36,207 bases of DNA, taken from JANQIV01 sp050117315. GTDB taxonomy: Bacteria > Bacteroidota > Ignavibacteria > Ignavibacteriales > Melioribacteraceae. The notes under the pieces were generated by a model. That model saw nothing but the letters and a program-made list of their open reading frames with translations. It searched no databases and was not told the origin of the DNA. The DNA lies in NCBI GenBank assembly GCA_050117315.1, contig JASFMY010000061.1, forward strand, positions 1-36,207, in the 5' to 3' direction. Below are positions 22,846 through 30,400 of the stretch, in pieces. How positions within the stretch are numbered: position 1 is the stretch's first letter; each line of letters starts with the position of its first letter. The translations under genes were made by a program, and so were the position numbers.

Positions 22846-25560
22846 ATGAAATTCAATTTTTCTGCACCTGACTTTTATGAAATCAAAGAAAGATTTATAA
22901 AATCTGAAACTGTTTACCAACGGGGAAAGCGTTTGGTTGATAACGATATGTGTACGCTTCTCAGTGAGTCGGACAATAAATTTAATTTTATTGTAGAAGA
23001 TCGTTTTGACGATTTTAAGGTAACAATTTCGCAAACCGAAACTAAACTTTCTGTTCAATGTAATTGTAATTCAAACATGTTTGCAGGCAGAAAAGATATT
23101 ATTTACTGCCCGCATTCGGCAGCAGCACTTATTATGTTAAGAATTAAATATGAAGAGGAAGCGGCTAAAGATTATGCCCGAAGCAGCAAGTACACCAAAA
23201 AGGAAATGATAAAACGGGTATTGAAAGAAAGACAGGAAAAAGCAGCTAAAGAAAAATTTGAAATTACCTTAGGAGAGAATGTTCACGGCTTTCATAAAAT
23301 AAAAACAGAAAGAGGAAAAATTTATGAAATAACTATAAGGGATTTTGTAACTGGCAACGGTTACTGTTCCTGTCTGGATTTTAAGACCAACAAACTCGGA
23401 ACCTGTAAACATTTAATATTTGCTTCAAACTATCTGAACAAAAAACATAAAAAGGCGTTAAAGAATAGTGGCTACCCCATAATCGAAATTTATTGTGATC
23501 CCAATTATGATTACAACATAACCTATTATTATGACCGTAAACTTCCACCGGAAATAGATAAACTTATTAAGAAATACTTTTCCCGGGGGAACGGATCTCC
23601 AAACAGCAGTCAATACATCACGCAGGAAAAATATTCGGATTTTTTAAAATTTATGGATGAAGCAAGTCAATACAAATCGATCCTAATCCGTCCGGAGGTA
23701 AATGAAAAAATTGATAAATATTTTGAGATACAGTCTTTCAAGCAGCTAAGTAAAAAAATAACGCCGGATTTTTCTAAAATAAAAGCCAATCTTTTCAATT
23801 ATCAAAAAAAGAGCGTTTTATTTTCCTTATTTAAGAAGGGAAACATAATTGCCGATGAAATGGGATTGGGAAAAACACTTCAGGCAATTACCATTGCGAT
23901 GTTGAAAAAAGATATTTACGATTTGAAAAGAACCTTAATCATTTGCCCGGCATCATTAAAATACCAGTGGAAAAAAGAGATCGAACGTTTTACAAGCGAA
24001 AAAGCTATTATTGTTGAAGGAATACGAAGCGACCGGCAAATGATTTACAGGAACACTAAAAATTTCTTCCTTATTGCAAACTACGAAGCCGTGATGAGAG
24101 ATATTACCGTTATTCATAAAAATCCGCCGGATATGATAATCCTTGATGAAGCACAGAAAATAAAAAACTACGATACCAAAACTTCTCATGCAGTAAAGTC
24201 TATACCCAAGAAACATTCTTTAGTTATTACCGGGACTCCTCTCGAAAACAACCTGCTTGATTTATATTCTATAATGAATTTTATTGATCCCGAAGTGCTG
24301 GCTCCGCAATGGGAGTTTTCGATGTACCATTGTTATTTCGATAAAGAAAAGAAAAACCGCGTAACCGGTTATTACAATTTACAGGAATTAAAAAATAAAT
24401 TAACCGATTTTGTCATCAGGCGTGAAAAAGCAGACGTTTTGAAAGAACTACCGGCAGTACAGGAAGTAGACGTACCTATTGAACTTCACGAAGCACAGGC
24501 GGAAATTCATTCAGGCTTGGCTAGGTCACTCGCCCCTATTCTTCATAAGAAACATAAAACAGTTTATGATATGCAGCGCATACAGCAAATTCTTACAAGC
24601 ATGAGGATGGTTTGTGATTCAACTTATCTTATTGACAAAGAGACAAACTATTCTCCCAAACTGGATGAATTAAAAACCATACTCCTGGAAAAGCTGAATA
24701 TTAAAGGCCGGAAAAGAAAAGTAATTATTTTTTCCGAATGGAAAACAATGCTTCATTTAATAGGCAAGATGTTGAAAGTGAACGGCATTCAATACGTAAC
24801 ACTTTCGGGGGATGTTCCGGTAAAGAAAAGAGGATTGCTTATTGAAGAATTTGCAAACAATCCCGATACGCTTGTGTTCCTTTCAACTGAAGCAGGCGGC
24901 ACAGGATTAAACCTGCAGTTTGCAGATACGGTGATCAATTTTGATTTACCGTGGAACCCGGCAAAGAAAAATCAAAGGATCGGACGCATAAACCGCATAG
25001 GGCAGGTAAGCCCTAAATTGACTGCTATTAACATGTTTGCTCAAAATAGTATAGAGCATAATATTGCAAACGGAATAGTTGTTAAAGAAGCATTGTTTAA
25101 TGCCGTATTGAATAATGCCGACTTAACAGAAGAAGTTGATTTTGCCGCCAAAGGTAGATCTACATTTATTGAACAAGTTCAAAAGATGATTAAACCTGTT
25201 GAGACTTCTTTGCTTGAATACGAGGAACCCGATGAAGAAGCAAAGGAAGAAATTGTAAATGCTATCCGGGATTCGGGAGAATTAATAGATGAACAGTTAG
25301 AGATAGAAAATGAAGCAGCTTTAGAAGCAGTTGATACAAACAAATTAGAATCTAAAGATACTGCTTCCCGTAGGCAGCAGTCCCATGAACCCGAAGAAAT
25401 AGAAGCAACGTTAAACCAGGGTATGCAATTCTTAAACGGCATATTTAAAATGGCAACTGGAAAAGACTTAATAACAGAAGGAAAAGGGATAACGGTTAAC
25501 CGCGAAACCGGTGAAGTAACAATGAAATTTAAGCTGCCGGGTTTTGAAAGCAGTAATTAG
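22846..25560 (+). CDS. SNF2-family helicase with two SWIM-type zinc fingers
   Basis: A 904-residue DNA translocase. Two SWIM-like zinc centres precede the motor: Cys72, Cys74, Cys88, His90 and Cys174, Cys176, Cys187, His189 (CSCLDFK then CKHL). The SNF2 ATPase has Walker A ADEMGLGKT (336-344), motif II LDEAQKIKN, and motif III LVITGTPLENNLLDLYSI. The second RecA lobe has IIFSEWKTML, SGDVPVKKRG, TEAGGTGLNLQFADTVI and NQRIGRINRIGQ. The acidic C-terminus (about 780-904) is unusual. The family remodels DNA-protein complexes. Beside a TOTE-type primase and an AbiEii pair it is likely part of a conflict or defence island. No ribosome binding site is clear at the ATG. Confidence 0.92.
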   Translation: MKFNFSAPDFYEIKERFIKSETVYQRGKRLVDNDMCTLLSESDNKFNFIVEDRFDDFKVTISQTETKLSVQCNCNSNMFAGRKDIIYCPHSAAALIMLRIKYEEEAAKDYARSSKYTKKEMIKRVLKERQEKAAKEKFEITLGENVHGFHKIKTERGKIYEITIRDFVTGNGYCSCLDFKTNKLGTCKHLIFASNYLNKKHKKALKNSGYPIIEIYCDPNYDYNITYYYDRKLPPEIDKLIKKYFSRGNGSPNSSQYITQEKYSDFLKFMDEASQYKSILIRPEVNEKIDKYFEIQSFKQLSKKITPDFSKIKANLFNYQKKSVLFSLFKKGNIIADEMGLGKTLQAITIAMLKKDIYDLKRTLIICPASLKYQWKKEIERFTSEKAIIVEGIRSDRQMIYRNTKNFFLIANYEAVMRDITVIHKNPPDMIILDEAQKIKNYDTKTSHAVKSIPKKHSLVITGTPLENNLLDLYSIMNFIDPEVLAPQWEFSMYHCYFDKEKKNRVTGYYNLQELKNKLTDFVIRREKADVLKELPAVQEVDVPIELHEAQAEIHSGLARSLAPILHKKHKTVYDMQRIQQILTSMRMVCDSTYLIDKETNYSPKLDELKTILLEKLNIKGRKRKVIIFSEWKTMLHLIGKMLKVNGIQYVTLSGDVPVKKRGLLIEEFANNPDTLVFLSTEAGGTGLNLQFADTVINFDLPWNPAKKNQRIGRINRIGQVSPKLTAINMFAQNSIEHNIANGIVVKEALFNAVLNNADLTEEVDFAAKGRSTFIEQVQKMIKPVETSLLEYEEPDEEAKEEIVNAIRDSGELIDEQLEIENEAALEAVDTNKLESKDTASRRQQSHEPEEIEATLNQGMQFLNGIFKMATGKDLITEGKGITVNRETGEVTMKFKLPGFESSN

Positions 25561-25686
25561 ATTTGTAATTGAAAAAGGAATCTGCTTGTTAAATTATTTT
25601 TCAAACAATAAATTGGAATATAAGATGGGTAGATCAATTCGGTGTTATATACTGAGAAAATATAGCAATGAACTAAGAGATAATTT

Positions 25687-25959
25687 ATGAAACAATTGCC
25701 AAAGCATTTGTATTCGCTTTTTTGGGATATAAATATTAAAACATTCAAACCTATTGAGCATCCCGACTACACCATTAGCCGGGTGCTTGAATTAGGTAAT
25801 GAAAAAGCAGTTACATGGATCAAAGCAACGTTTTCTGAGGAGCAGATTAAGAATGTAATAAAATCTAATCATCGACTTTCTCAAAAATCGGCTAATTTCT
25901 GGGCAATCTTATATGATATTCCTGTGAATAAGGTCAGGGCATTAACAAAAATTATATAA
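25687..25959 (+). CDS. DUF6922-like small protein, likely partner of AbiEii protein
   Basis: A 90-residue protein: MKQLPKHLYSLFWDIN, then HPDYTISRVLELGNEKAVTWI, then FWAILYDIPVNKVRAL. This pattern (FWD near the start, a YTISRVLELG segment, a final FWA) matches the small DUF6922-like proteins commonly encoded directly before AbiEii/AbiGii toxin-type nucleotidyltransferases. It ends 8 nt before the next start, so the two are co-transcribed. It probably serves as antitoxin or accessory factor. Family name is by recall of pattern and context. Confidence 0.7.
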   Translation: MKQLPKHLYSLFWDINIKTFKPIEHPDYTISRVLELGNEKAVTWIKATFSEEQIKNVIKSNHRLSQKSANFWAILYDIPVNKVRALTKII

Positions 25960-25967
25960 AGGATTTT

Positions 25968-26624
25968 ATGAGTACAGAGAAAATATCGTGGCACACCGAA
26001 ATTTTCCACTTAGCCGCCGGTGAAGTTTTAAGTGATCTTAGCAGGCTCTCTCTTCTTCAACAATTCTATTTGGCGGGGGGGACAGGTTTGGCGCTTATGC
26101 GCGGTCATCGTCTTTCACGTGATTTCGATTTTTTCAGTACCGATTTATTCAATGAAGAAATATTGATTGGGAAAATGCAAGAATTAAAGGACCTTACCAT
26201 TCTCGCAAAGGATCAACATACACTTCACATTGTTTTTAAAAATATAAAAGTAAGTTTCCTGGGGTATAACTATCCATTGCTTTTTCAGACTAAAAAGTTC
26301 CAGTCTCCTAAATTTCCAGGAATATCGTTACATGTTGCAGATATTCGTGATATTGCATGCATGAAATTAACTGCAATAGCAGGTCGAGGGACAAAGCGGG
26401 ATTTTGTTGATCTTTATATAGCCGCTCAACGACATGGACTTCCTGAGTTATTAAAGTTTTTTTATCAAAAATACTCTCAGACTCCTTATAATAAGATTCA
26501 TATTCTCAAATCAATGACTTATTTTGCAGATGCCGAATTAGACCCAATGCCAGATATGTCGATCACGCTTTCATGGGCTACAGTTAAGCAGTTCTTTATG
26601 GTTGAAGTTCCTAAGTTGTTATGA
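25968..26624 (+). CDS. AbiEii/AbiGii toxin-family nucleotidyltransferase
   Basis: A 218-residue protein of the AbiEii type (PF08843). The nucleotidyltransferase core is intact: FYLAGGTGLALMRGHRLSRDFDFFS (here GGTGLAL at 37-43 and SRDFDFF at 50-56 with the two Asp residues 52 and 54), then IRDIACMKLTAIAGRGTKRDFVDLYIA. In type IV toxin-antitoxin systems such enzymes modify tRNA or other RNA and cause abortive infection. Upstream is a DUF6922-like partner. Its stop overlaps the next gene's ATG (ATGA at 26621), tying it to the TOTE-type primase. AAAGGATTTT precedes the start. Confidence 0.88.
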   Translation: MSTEKISWHTEIFHLAAGEVLSDLSRLSLLQQFYLAGGTGLALMRGHRLSRDFDFFSTDLFNEEILIGKMQELKDLTILAKDQHTLHIVFKNIKVSFLGYNYPLLFQTKKFQSPKFPGISLHVADIRDIACMKLTAIAGRGTKRDFVDLYIAAQRHGLPELLKFFYQKYSQTPYNKIHILKSMTYFADAELDPMPDMSITLSWATVKQFFMVEVPKLL

Positions 26625-28303
26625 ACACGATGACTAACGATAAATCAAACAAATTATCACTCCTGAATAAATATCAATCCCTCCTTATTGAAAACGATAG
26701 ATTAAAAAACGAAAACAAAAAATTAAAAGCACAGTTGGAGGCTCTCAAACATCCGGCAAACAACATAAATGAAATAAAACAGAATATTATTATTGAAAAT
26801 GATAAGGAGAAAGTTAGTTCAGATATTTCCTATCAGACAAAATATGTTGCTGCGGTTAATCAAAACAGCAGTCCGGGTGAAAAAATTAAACTATTCATGT
26901 CCCTCTTTAAAGGAAGAGAAAATATTTATGCAAAGAGATGGCAAAATAAAAACGGTAAATCCGGATATACACCGGCATGTTTTAATGAATGGAAGCCCGG
27001 TATATGCAACAAACCCAAAATAAAATGTTCCGAATGCAACAACAAAGCTTTTGAGCCTTTAAATGAAAAAGTTATTGAGGAACATCTCAGGGGAAATATA
27101 ATTGCAGGGATATATCCCATGTGCGTTGATGAAACTTGTTATTTTCTAGCCATTGACTTTGATGATGAAGATTTACCTGCCGAAGCGGCTGTACATGCAG
27201 TATGGGAAAAAGATGTTTCCGTTTTGAGAACTATATGTACAGAGTTTGATATTCCTTTTACAGTAGAACGTTCACGCTCGGGGAACGGTGCCCATGTTTG
27301 GTTTTTCTTTGAAGAAAAAATTCCTGCTGTGTTGGCTCGAAAATTTGGGTCATCTTTACTAACGTTTTCAATGAGTAAACGACACGAAATTAAATTCAAA
27401 TCATACGATAGATTTTTTCCTAATCAAGACACGATGCCTAAAGGAGGTTTTGGGAATTTGATCGCGCTTCCTATACAGAAGGAAGCAAGAAAAAAAAGGA
27501 ACAGTATTTTTATTGATGAACATTTTAAACCGTATTCAGACCAGTGGAAGTTTTTAAGTTCAATAAAAAAACTATCTAAAAATAAAGTTGAAAGGCTAAC
27601 AGCAAAACTATCCGCAGGTACTAATGGAAATGAACTCGGTATTTTAAGGAAAGATGATGATGAAAACTCTGCGAACGCATCCCTGTGGGATCAATGCTGT
27701 CAACTTAAGGATTGACATTCCGTGATGGGTTTACACGGAATCCATTTTTTTAGAAGATTCCCGATTAAAGCATTCGGGAATGACTCATATTATTATAAAT
27801 GTAGTCTTAAGTTGACAGCATTGCCTGTGGGATAAACCATGGGAAAGAGTTCCAACAATCCGGTTAACAAAAAAAGATTTTCCCGATAAAATAAATCTCG
27901 TAAAAGCAAATATGATTTACGTGTTGAAAGAAGGCATTTCTCAAAAAGCATTAAATGTTCTAAAACGGTTTGTAGCTTTTAAGAACCCTGAGTTTTACAA
28001 AGCTCAAGCCATGCGTATGCCTACTTACAACAAGCCGAGAATTATATCATGTTCCGCGATGAGACCAAAGAATATCTTTGTTTACCAAGAGGTTGCGAAG
28101 AAGAAATAAAGATTTTATTAAACAGAGTCGACGTTGATATAGAAATTGTAGATAAGACTAATCATGGGAGAAAGATAAACGTTGAATTTAAAGGCTTACT
28201 GAGAGAAGAACAACGCAACGCAGCTACAGAAATGTTAAAACATAACAACGGCGTATTGGCTGCAGCAACTATCGTTTTCCCGAATTACAGTAGCTGTAAC
28301 TAA
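26621..28303 (+). pseudogene. TOTE conflict-system primase-helicase, broken by MITE, frameshift and truncation
   Basis: Residues 1-50 form a coiled coil (LLIENDRLKNENKKLKAQLE). The primase (archaeo-eukaryotic, AEP) part follows, with CNEWKPG-like zinc region (FNEWKPGICNKPKIKCSEC), motif I FLAIDFDDED (catalytic Asp residues), and motif II RSRSGNGAHVWFFFE. After ASLWD (27691) a 132-bp element is inserted; removing it gives ASLWDKPWERVPTIRLT and on to NPEFYKAQAMRMPTYNKPRIISC. Frame is lost near 28045, resuming with DETKEYLCLPRGCEEE...VEFKGLLREEQRNAATEML, the start of the helicase. At about 28270, after GVLAAAT, just where Walker A should begin, homology ends at an inverted junction. A dead gene. 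Confidence 0.85.
27692..27823. mobile_element. MITE with 18-bp terminal inverted repeats and 10-bp target duplication
   Basis: The ends CAATGCTGTCAACTTAAG (27692-27709) and its exact complement (27806-27823) enclose 132 bp. The flanks CCTGTGGGAT (27682-27691) and CCTGTGGGAT (27824-27833) are an identical 10-bp duplication. Inside are two hairpins, ATTCCGTG/CACGGAAT and ATTCCCGA/TCGGGAAT. It cannot encode a transposase. A 10-bp duplication points to an IS4-like helper. It interrupts the TOTE-type gene in frame position ASLWD. Confidence 0.92.
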
Positions 28304-28341
28304 TACACCGTTATGATATTTTAATAATTCAGTAAATTTTT
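28289..28341 (-). pseudogene. Inverted fragment of a second TOTE-type helicase
   Basis: Reads KFTELLKYHNGVLVTAT on the minus strand, against AATEMLKHNNGVLAAAT at the end of the + strand TOTE gene. The two stretches face each other across about 18 bp and form an imperfect 30-bp inverted repeat, yet differ at many bases. They are therefore two alleles or paralogues joined head to head, not a fresh duplication. It continues directly from the comM relic on its other side. Confidence 0.6.
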
Positions 28342-28476
28342 TTGTTGTATTTCCCTTGCTTCAATTACACGTCCTTTTTTTGATGATTCTCCTTTCACAC
28401 CTGAAAATAATGATTGGTAGTTAACGGTAGGGACTTCTATATGGATATTAATTCTGTTAAAAAGAGGGCCGGAAAT
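28342..28476 (-). pseudogene. Internal fragment of a second comM gene, inverted
   Basis: The minus strand reads ISGPLFNRINIHIEVPTVNY then QSLFSGVKGESSKKGRVIEA. The intact ComM has ISGPLLDRIDIHIEVPAVNY then KELSSDVKGEPSSSIRERVV. The match spans about 45 residues at the start of the region after the AAA+ core. It is bounded by a stop (tag at 28477-28479) and, downstream, by the TOTE-like fragment. It is a diverged relic, inverted relative to comM. Confidence 0.85.
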
Positions 28477-28479
28477 CTA

Positions 28480-28689
28480 GGGGTAGTACAAGTGCATAGT
28501 TTGCTAGGAGCAGTATAGAACTCACACAAACAGCGGTTCATTGTGATCAAATAAAATAATATCCGTAAACTTAATTTCTTTTGTTAAAAGAATAAATTAT
28601 ATTGACGTAGGATTTTGTGAGCTTAATACAATTGCATAGTTTCTTTTTCACGTCTGGATAGAAAAATTTTAAAATAATCGGGAATACCT
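28480..28689. other. Gene-free stretch before tandem repeats
   Basis: No coding sequence seen. A TTGACG (near 28611) and TACAAT (near 28636) are 19 nt apart, a poor promoter candidate. Otherwise AT-rich. Confidence 0.35.
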
Positions 28690-28950
28690 GTGTTCTTTGG
28701 GGAATGTATATTACCCCTATGGAATTATTCATCTCGAAGCGGAACGAGTAATAACTTAACGGGAATTATTGATCCCATTCCGGAACGACTGATAACCCTA
28801 CGGGGATAATTCCTCCCATTCCGGAACGACTGATAACCCCACGGGGATGATTCCTCCCATTCCGGAACGACTGATAACCCCACGGGGATGATTCCTCCCA
28901 TTCCGGAATGGCTGATAACCGCGCCGGAGTTATTCCTCCCGAACCGGGAA
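28690..28950 (+). repeat. 41-bp tandem repeat array
   Basis: CATTCCGGAACGACTGATAA begins near-identical units at 28776, 28817 and 28858 and slightly changed ones at 28735, 28899 and 28940: six positions exactly 41 bp apart, with a seventh degenerate unit around 28694. Each unit contains the palindrome TTCCGGAA and the small inverted repeat CCCCACGGGG. Period 41 is not a multiple of 3, so it does not encode a peptide repeat, and it has no spacers. The centre units are almost identical, the edges decayed. It ends 80 nt upstream of the gene at 29031. Confidence 0.9.
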
Positions 28951-29030
28951 CACATAGAGCTGTTTATCATGAATTCCGGTAAACAAGCTCCATAAAATCA
29001 TATACTAACAATAAAATTATTGGAGGTTTT

Positions 29031-29684
29031 ATGTCTTACAAAGAAACCATTGACGAGCTTCTTACAAACTCCGCCACAGCACTTACAAATGCTGCAGAAA
29101 ATGCGGATGTGGCATCTGCGCTTGAATCATTCGGGTATAACGCGGAAAAAATCAACGAAGGAAAAACGTTGCTGGAAACAGCTGCCGATCTTCATGCAAA
29201 ACAGAAAAAAGAGTATAGTGAACAATATAAAGCGACGGATGAGTTTTACAATCAAAGAACAATTGCCAATAAAGAGTATATGAAACTTGTAAAACTAAGC
29301 CGTTTATGTTTCAAGGAGAAACCGGGTATTTATAGTGAGCTTGGTTTGGGAGGTCGCAGAAAAGTGTCCATATCAGGCTGGATAACCCAGGTAGACCAAT
29401 TTTACCGTAATCTTTTGTCAAATACCGAAGCAAAAGAAGTATTAGCACTTTTCGGAATAACCGAAGAAAAAATTCAAGCTGCATACGATCTACTCAAAGA
29501 GACACAAACTTTATTGTCGATAAAAAATAATGAAATGGGAGAAGCCCAGGAAGCTACCAAAGAACGGGACAAAGCGATAGATGAATTAGATAAATGGATG
29601 GATGATTTTTACACGGTAGCTCATATTGCACTTGAAGAAAATCCCCAGTTAATAGAGGTTCTAGGAGTAGTTGAACCGAGTTGA
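29031..29684 (+). CDS. Helical protein of unknown function
   Basis: A 217-residue, almost wholly alpha-helical, acidic protein without signal peptide or membrane segment. The ribosome binding site TTGGAGG lies about 6 nt before the ATG. It shows an internal duplication in style: LESFGYNAEKINEGKTLLETAADL (about 31-54) and LALFGITEEKIQAAYDLLKETQTL (about 137-160), each preceded by a helix and followed by KQKKEY or KNNEMG. So two copies of a four-helix unit are likely, perhaps one bundle. A central GLGGRRKVSISGW is the only non-helical part. I do not recognise the family. A strong terminator follows (29712-29744). Confidence 0.8.
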   Translation: MSYKETIDELLTNSATALTNAAENADVASALESFGYNAEKINEGKTLLETAADLHAKQKKEYSEQYKATDEFYNQRTIANKEYMKLVKLSRLCFKEKPGIYSELGLGGRRKVSISGWITQVDQFYRNLLSNTEAKEVLALFGITEEKIQAAYDLLKETQTLLSIKNNEMGEAQEATKERDKAIDELDKWMDDFYTVAHIALEENPQLIEVLGVVEPS

Positions 29685-29711
29685 TTGATTCCATAACTTT
29701 TGGCAAACTTG

Positions 29712-29744
29712 AGAGATTCCATCTATTAAAAAGATGGAATCTCT
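29712..29744 (+). terminator. Hairpin terminator after the helical protein gene
   Basis: AGAGATTCCATCT pairs over 13 bp with AGATGGAATCTCT across a 7-nt AT loop. It lies 27 nt after the stop at 29684. No T-run follows, but stem length and position favour a termination or mRNA-stability role. Confidence 0.6.
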
Positions 29745-30076
29745 AGAGGTGACAAGAACCTTAGAGGTTGCGTTCTTAGCAAAATTATTAAATAGCAAGA
29801 ATTCGAAATATTTAAAATCTCGGATTTTTAGTGTAACCCGGAAACCCACCTTCCAGGAAGATGGTAATGTACTTACGGCTATGCCAGAAAAGTGATAACA
29901 AATATTTATAAAAAACAAAAAATAGGTAAAGCAATATGTATCGTTAAGGGGAATAGATAAAGAAAATTAGAAAAGAGATATAAACGAAACAAAGGCAGGA
30001 AAATATAGCCAAATTGAATAAAAGGTAGGGATGTGAAAGAAAGGAAAAAGATAAAGGCATTTTGATTTATAGCTAC
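29745..30076. other. Non-coding gap
   Basis: No gene supported on either strand. The minus strand is open at 29661-29918, but this runs through the terminator hairpin and looks like chance. The rest is A-rich without clear signals. Confidence 0.4.
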
Positions 30077-30223
30077 TTATAGGGGCAAACCAAATCCACC
30101 TTCGCCTTCGCTACGGCGGACGAGAAGACGGGGTTTAATTCCCCGTCGCTTGCGGCGGAACAGGGTTCGGTTCGCGGCGAATTGCCCCAAGGTCATACCA
30201 TTGATTTCTCTTGATTTTTCCAT
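30077..30223 (-). other. Possible 48-residue basic ORF over a hairpin repeat
   Basis: On the minus strand AAGGAGAAAAA precedes an ATG at 30223, giving MEKSREINGMTLGQFAANRT then an Arg-rich run and a stop at 30077-30079. The DNA includes a hairpin GACGGGG-tttaatt-CCCCGTC (30127-30147), GC-rich arms, and ends ggggcaa/ttgcccc. The good ribosome binding site is notable, but the arginine-rich body follows the repeat's base content, so this may be a real gene start cut by an inserted repeat. Confidence 0.3.
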
Positions 30224-30400
30224 TTTTTCTCCTTAGGACTGTAAAGCTATTTCAAGACTTGACCCTTCTGCAACACACTCTTCATGTCTGTGCTATCAAA
30301 CAGTGCTTTCATTGTTAAGTTGACGCCTATGCGCTTTGCGGGATGGAATCTATAGAAATTCTCACATCTCTTATCTCAATTTTCAAATCTTAGCAAGCAG
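30224..30400. other. Gap after the aldehyde dehydrogenase with IS-end-like motif
   Basis: Contains TTAAGTTGAC (30315-30324), the same ten bases found inside the terminal repeat of the MITE at 27692-27823, followed by gcctatg versus agcattg. It may be a decayed end of the same transposon family. Otherwise no gene; this is the 3' flank of the minus-strand dehydrogenase gene. Confidence 0.35.

Noticed and set aside
28690..28950. CRISPR array
   Set aside because: The 41-bp units follow each other with no unique spacers and no cas genes are near.
28725..28970. Minus-strand protein of repeated sequence
   Set aside because: The 41-bp period shifts frame at each unit, so the open frame is a by-product of the repeats.
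29661..29918. Minus-strand gene
   Set aside because: Crosses the terminator hairpin and the end of the upstream gene; no start signal.
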